From contig CAMGPO010000042.1 in the NCBI GenBank assembly GCA_946060825.1, positions 1 through 7,947 on the forward strand: a stretch of DNA of 7,947 bases, given 5' to 3'. The notes below the pieces were generated by a model. The model saw only the letters and a list, made by a program, of their open reading frames with translations. It was not told the origin of the DNA and did not search any database. Shown here piece after piece: positions 5,851 through 7,947 of the stretch (within the stretch, counting starts at the first letter, position 1; every line of letters starts with the position of its first letter). The translations under genes and the position numbers were made by a program. The stretch comes from an uncultured Clostridia bacterium (GTDB lineage Bacteria; Bacillota; Clostridia; Oscillospirales; Oscillospiraceae).

Positions 5851-7019
5851 TATTCTTCAAAGGTGCCCCTGACCAGGGCGCAGCCATGGCGCACCATCGT
5901 GCGGCCCCTCGCCAGGACAGTATCGATGGCGAGGCCCTCGTCCAGGATCAGCAGGTCGCCGTCGCTGCCGGGCCGGAGGCAGCCCTTCTTCGGGAAGAGG
6001 CCGTTGGCCCGGGCCGGATTTTCGGTGCAGACGCGGATCGCCGTCTCCAGGGGCACGCCCAGCTCCACGGCGGCGCAGATCTCCTCGTGGAGGGAGTAGA
6101 GCTTCGCCACGAGCTGCTTCTGGCTTCCGTCGGGCAGGGTCACGCTCATGCAGCCGTTGCCGTCGGAGCTCATGGTCAGCCGCTCCATGGGCAGGCCCTC
6201 CTCGTGCCAGATCCGGATGGCCTCCGCCGGCTCGATGCCGCCGGAAAAGCCCTCCTTCTTCCGCACGCCGGAGGTGATGTCGGCCCAGCCGCCCAGACGG
6301 GCAAAGTCCTTCGCCTCGGCGAAGAGGGCCGGGTCGCGGTTCAGGTGGGTGGGGATGAAGTGCTTCGCGGGGATCTCCGTCTCTTCGATGATCTCCATAA
6401 GGGTGCGGAGGCCGGTCTTGCCGGTGCCCAGGTGGAACTGGACGACGCCGGCCTTGCCGGAGAGCATCCCGCCGAGGCGGGCCTGGGTCAGGACGCGCTT
6501 CAACTCGTCCTTCGTGGGCTGGGAGGAGCGGTGGTCGGAAATGGCCAGCTCGCCGATGCCCAGCACCTTGTCGATCAGGATGATGTCCCGCCGGGCGTCG
6601 CCGGTCAGGGTGTGGAGGGGCAGCTCGTAGGAGCCGGTCAGGATGTAGGCCGAAATGCCCTCGGTCTCGAGGGCGCGGGCCTTGGCCAGCAGGGACTCGG
6701 GGTGACGGGTGGTGCCGTCGGTGCCGATGACGCCCACCACGGTGGTCACGCCGGCCCGGGTGACCTCGCTGAGGGGCACCTCCGGTGTACGGCTGAAGGG
6801 GCCGGATTCCCCGCCCCCGCCGATGATGTGGACATGCTGGTCGATGTAGCCGGGCATCACGGCCCGGCCTTCGGCGTCGAGGACCTCCAAATCCGGCAGG
6901 CCGCCCACCTCGATCGTGGGAGCGACGTGGGCGACCGTGCCGTTGAGAATCAGGATGTCCCGCAGGCCGGCATGGCTGGGATCATAGAGATCCGCGTGCC
7001 GGATAAGGACGTTGAACAT
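5850..7019 (-). CDS. IadA-like dipeptidase (M38) with Glu in place of carboxy-Lys
   Basis: A 389-aa amidohydrolase, clearly paralogous to the next gene in the operon and to IadA over its whole length. Metal ligands are His62 and His64 (DQHVH), His196 (FHLG), His225 (PTHLNR) and Asp286 (SSDGNG). Substrate-site residues Glu71, Thr100, Tyr131, Arg164 and Arg228 are retained. The bridging position differs: the motif reads GIGELAISDHRS (154-165), so Glu157 falls where IadA has its carboxylated lysine, with one extra residue before it. The residue equivalent to the E. coli substrate-site serine (SSDGNGS) is Cys290. The loop 250-263 is longer than in the paralogue. Glutamate can serve as a metal ligand in other amidohydrolases such as NagA, so the enzyme is probably active, but the metal content and exact substrate are uncertain. 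Its ATG directly follows the TAA of the antiporter gene, with only a weak purine-rich site, so it probably relies on translational coupling. Symbol left blank because true IadA activity is unproven. Confidence 0.88.
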   Translation of the reverse strand: MFNVLIRHADLYDPSHAGLRDILILNGTVAHVAPTIEVGGLPDLEVLDAEGRAVMPGYIDQHVHIIGGGGESGPFSRTPEVPLSEVTRAGVTTVVGVIGTDGTTRHPESLLAKARALETEGISAYILTGSYELPLHTLTGDARRDIILIDKVLGIGELAISDHRSSQPTKDELKRVLTQARLGGMLSGKAGVVQFHLGTGKTGLRTLMEIIEETEIPAKHFIPTHLNRDPALFAEAKDFARLGGWADITSGVRKKEGFSGGIEPAEAIRIWHEEGLPMERLTMSSDGNGCMSVTLPDGSQKQLVAKLYSLHEEICAAVELGVPLETAIRVCTENPARANGLFPKKGCLRPGSDGDLLILDEGLAIDTVLARGRTMVRHGCALVRGTFEE

Positions 7020-7947
7020 TTAGCCGTTACCCTTGGCAGCCTTCTCGGCCTCGTACTTGGCCTTCTCTTCATCGCTCAGCTTGGCGATGCCGATGCCGGT
7101 GAAGCCGTAGAAGATGGCGAACAGGAAGCCGGTGTAGCAGAGGATGGCCCAGGGCAGATACTCCAGGGTCTCAACACCCAGGCAGGAGACCATGTAGGCG
7201 CCGGCGGCGGACCAGGGAACCAGAGGCACGAACACGGTGCCGGCGTCCTCGAGGGTACGGGACAGGTTCTTGGCAGCCAGGCCGCGCTCGCGGTAAGCGT
7301 CGCTGAACATCTCGCCGGGGATCAGGATGGACAGGTAGGAGTTGCCGGTGGTCAGAGCCATGATGATGCAGGACACGACGGTGGACAGGATGAGGGAGCC
7401 GGTGGACTTGGCGACGGACAGGATCTTCTTCAGGATGACATCCAGGCAGCCGGCGCGGCTCATGATGCCGGCGAAGCAGAAGGCGCAGAACACCAGCAGG
7501 GTGGTGCCCATGATGCTGCTCATGCCGCCGCGGTTCAGAAGCTTGGTGACGCTGGCAGCGCAGGTCTCGGCGTCAAAGCCGGGGGCGGAGATCATGGAAA
7601 CGTTGAAGCCGCCGACGGTGGCGGAGAGGATGTTCTTCAGGGTGATGCCCTGCATAAAGAAGCCCTCGATGCCGGCAACGACGGTGGAGAGGAGCATGAC
7701 AGGGATGGTGGGCTTCTGCATCAGGGAGCCGGCCAGAACGATGATGACGGGGACCAGCAGCAGGATGTTCCACTTGTACATGCCGTCGAGCTGGGTCAGC
7801 AGAGTGGTGACGGCCTCGGACTCGACGCCGGCGGCGGCGTTGGCGCGGAGACCGACGATGGCGTAGACGATCAGGGAGACGAGGGTGGCGGGGATGGTGG
7901 TCCACAGCATATGGCCGATGTGCTCATACAGGGTGCTGCCGGCGGCC
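7020..7947 (-). CDS. NhaC-family Na+/H+ antiporter, C-terminal part
   Basis: Partial: the frame is open to the window's right edge, so the N-terminal part (about 150 residues by usual family length) lies outside. The 308 visible residues begin AAGSTLYEHIGHMLWTTIP, which matches the middle of NhaC proteins; an internal ATG at 7910 is not the true start. About six or seven hydrophobic segments follow. Family signatures, in visible numbering, are LNRGGMSS (137-144), TTGNSYLSILIPG (199-211), LSRTLEDAGT (228-237) and VPWSAAGAY (243-251). The C-terminus is short, charged and cytosolic. NhaC members exchange Na+ or organic anions (for example malate/lactate in MleN) against protons or sodium. The usual TGDQY/TADQY motif reads TGNSY here, an Asp-to-Asn change. 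Because it is the upstream partner of two dipeptidase genes with no gap, it may carry their substrate or product; this is an inference from context. Confidence 0.9.
   Translation of the reverse strand, partial: AAGSTLYEHIGHMLWTTIPATLVSLIVYAIVGLRANAAAGVESEAVTTLLTQLDGMYKWNILLLVPVIIVLAGSLMQKPTIPVMLLSTVVAGIEGFFMQGITLKNILSATVGGFNVSMISAPGFDAETCAASVTKLLNRGGMSSIMGTTLLVFCAFCFAGIMSRAGCLDVILKKILSVAKSTGSLILSTVVSCIIMALTTGNSYLSILIPGEMFSDAYRERGLAAKNLSRTLEDAGTVFVPLVPWSAAGAYMVSCLGVETLEYLPWAILCYTGFLFAIFYGFTGIGIAKLSDEEKAKYEAEKAAKGNG

Noticed and set aside
4677..7019. The two M38 genes as dihydropyrimidinase, dihydroorotase or adenine deaminase
   Set aside because: The GGGGE, SDHRS, PTHxxR and SSDxxG motifs and the overall length match isoaspartyl dipeptidase far better.
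1..7947. CRISPR array, tRNA or rRNA, or integrase/transposase
   Set aside because: Apart from the repeats listed, I saw no regularly spaced repeats, no cloverleaf-like segment with CCA end and no recombinase motifs.

Overview
The window is about 7.9 kb of GC-rich DNA whose gene content and style point to a Gram-positive Clostridia genome, most likely the gut Oscillospiraceae (Flavonifractor/Oscillibacter/Faecalibacterium type). The reasons are a glycine riboswitch, PlsY-type acyltransferase, strong Shine-Dalgarno sites, an XRE regulator fused to a membrane domain, and a palindromic non-coding repeat of a kind I recall as common in those genomes. This placement is an inference; no marker gene is present.

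Layout from left to right. Positions 1-43 hold nothing I recognise. Positions 44-203 are a MITE-like, highly structured repeat with imperfect inverted ends. A secreted M23 (LytM-type) metallopeptidase runs on the minus strand (231-1178). A 191-bp divergent spacer with a 16-bp imperfect direct repeat separates it from an XRE-family DNA-binding protein with about six membrane segments (1370-2278, plus). That gene converges on plsY (2350-2952, minus) across two back-to-back hairpin terminators.

The AT-rich divergent spacer 2953-3339 carries a minus-strand promoter for plsY. It also carries a strong plus-strand promoter, then a singlet glycine riboswitch with a 5' 'ghost' stem and an intrinsic terminator, which together control glyA (serine hydroxymethyltransferase, 3340-4608). 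An 8-nt stretch of the aptamer is exactly complementary to the terminator's 5' arm, which predicts a glycine-OFF switch.

After a bidirectional terminator (4633-4662), the rest is a minus-strand operon read from the right edge: an NhaC-family antiporter (cut by the window end), then two tandem, paralogous isoaspartyl-dipeptidase (IadA, M38) genes. Gene junctions are tight (TAA directly followed by ATG, and a ribosome-binding site touching the upstream stop). The downstream copy keeps all the classical metal-site residues. The upstream copy replaces the carboxylated lysine with glutamate and changes a substrate-site serine to cysteine, so the two probably differ in chemistry or substrate. The simplest reading is a unit for ion-coupled uptake and hydrolysis of isoaspartyl (beta-aspartyl) dipeptides, which arise from damaged protein.

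The most interesting items are the glycine-OFF riboswitch on glyA, the NhaC-IadA(Glu)-IadA(Lys) operon, and a glyA product with unusual substitutions around its substrate-binding arginine. I see no CRISPR array, rRNA, tRNA, transposase or phage gene.
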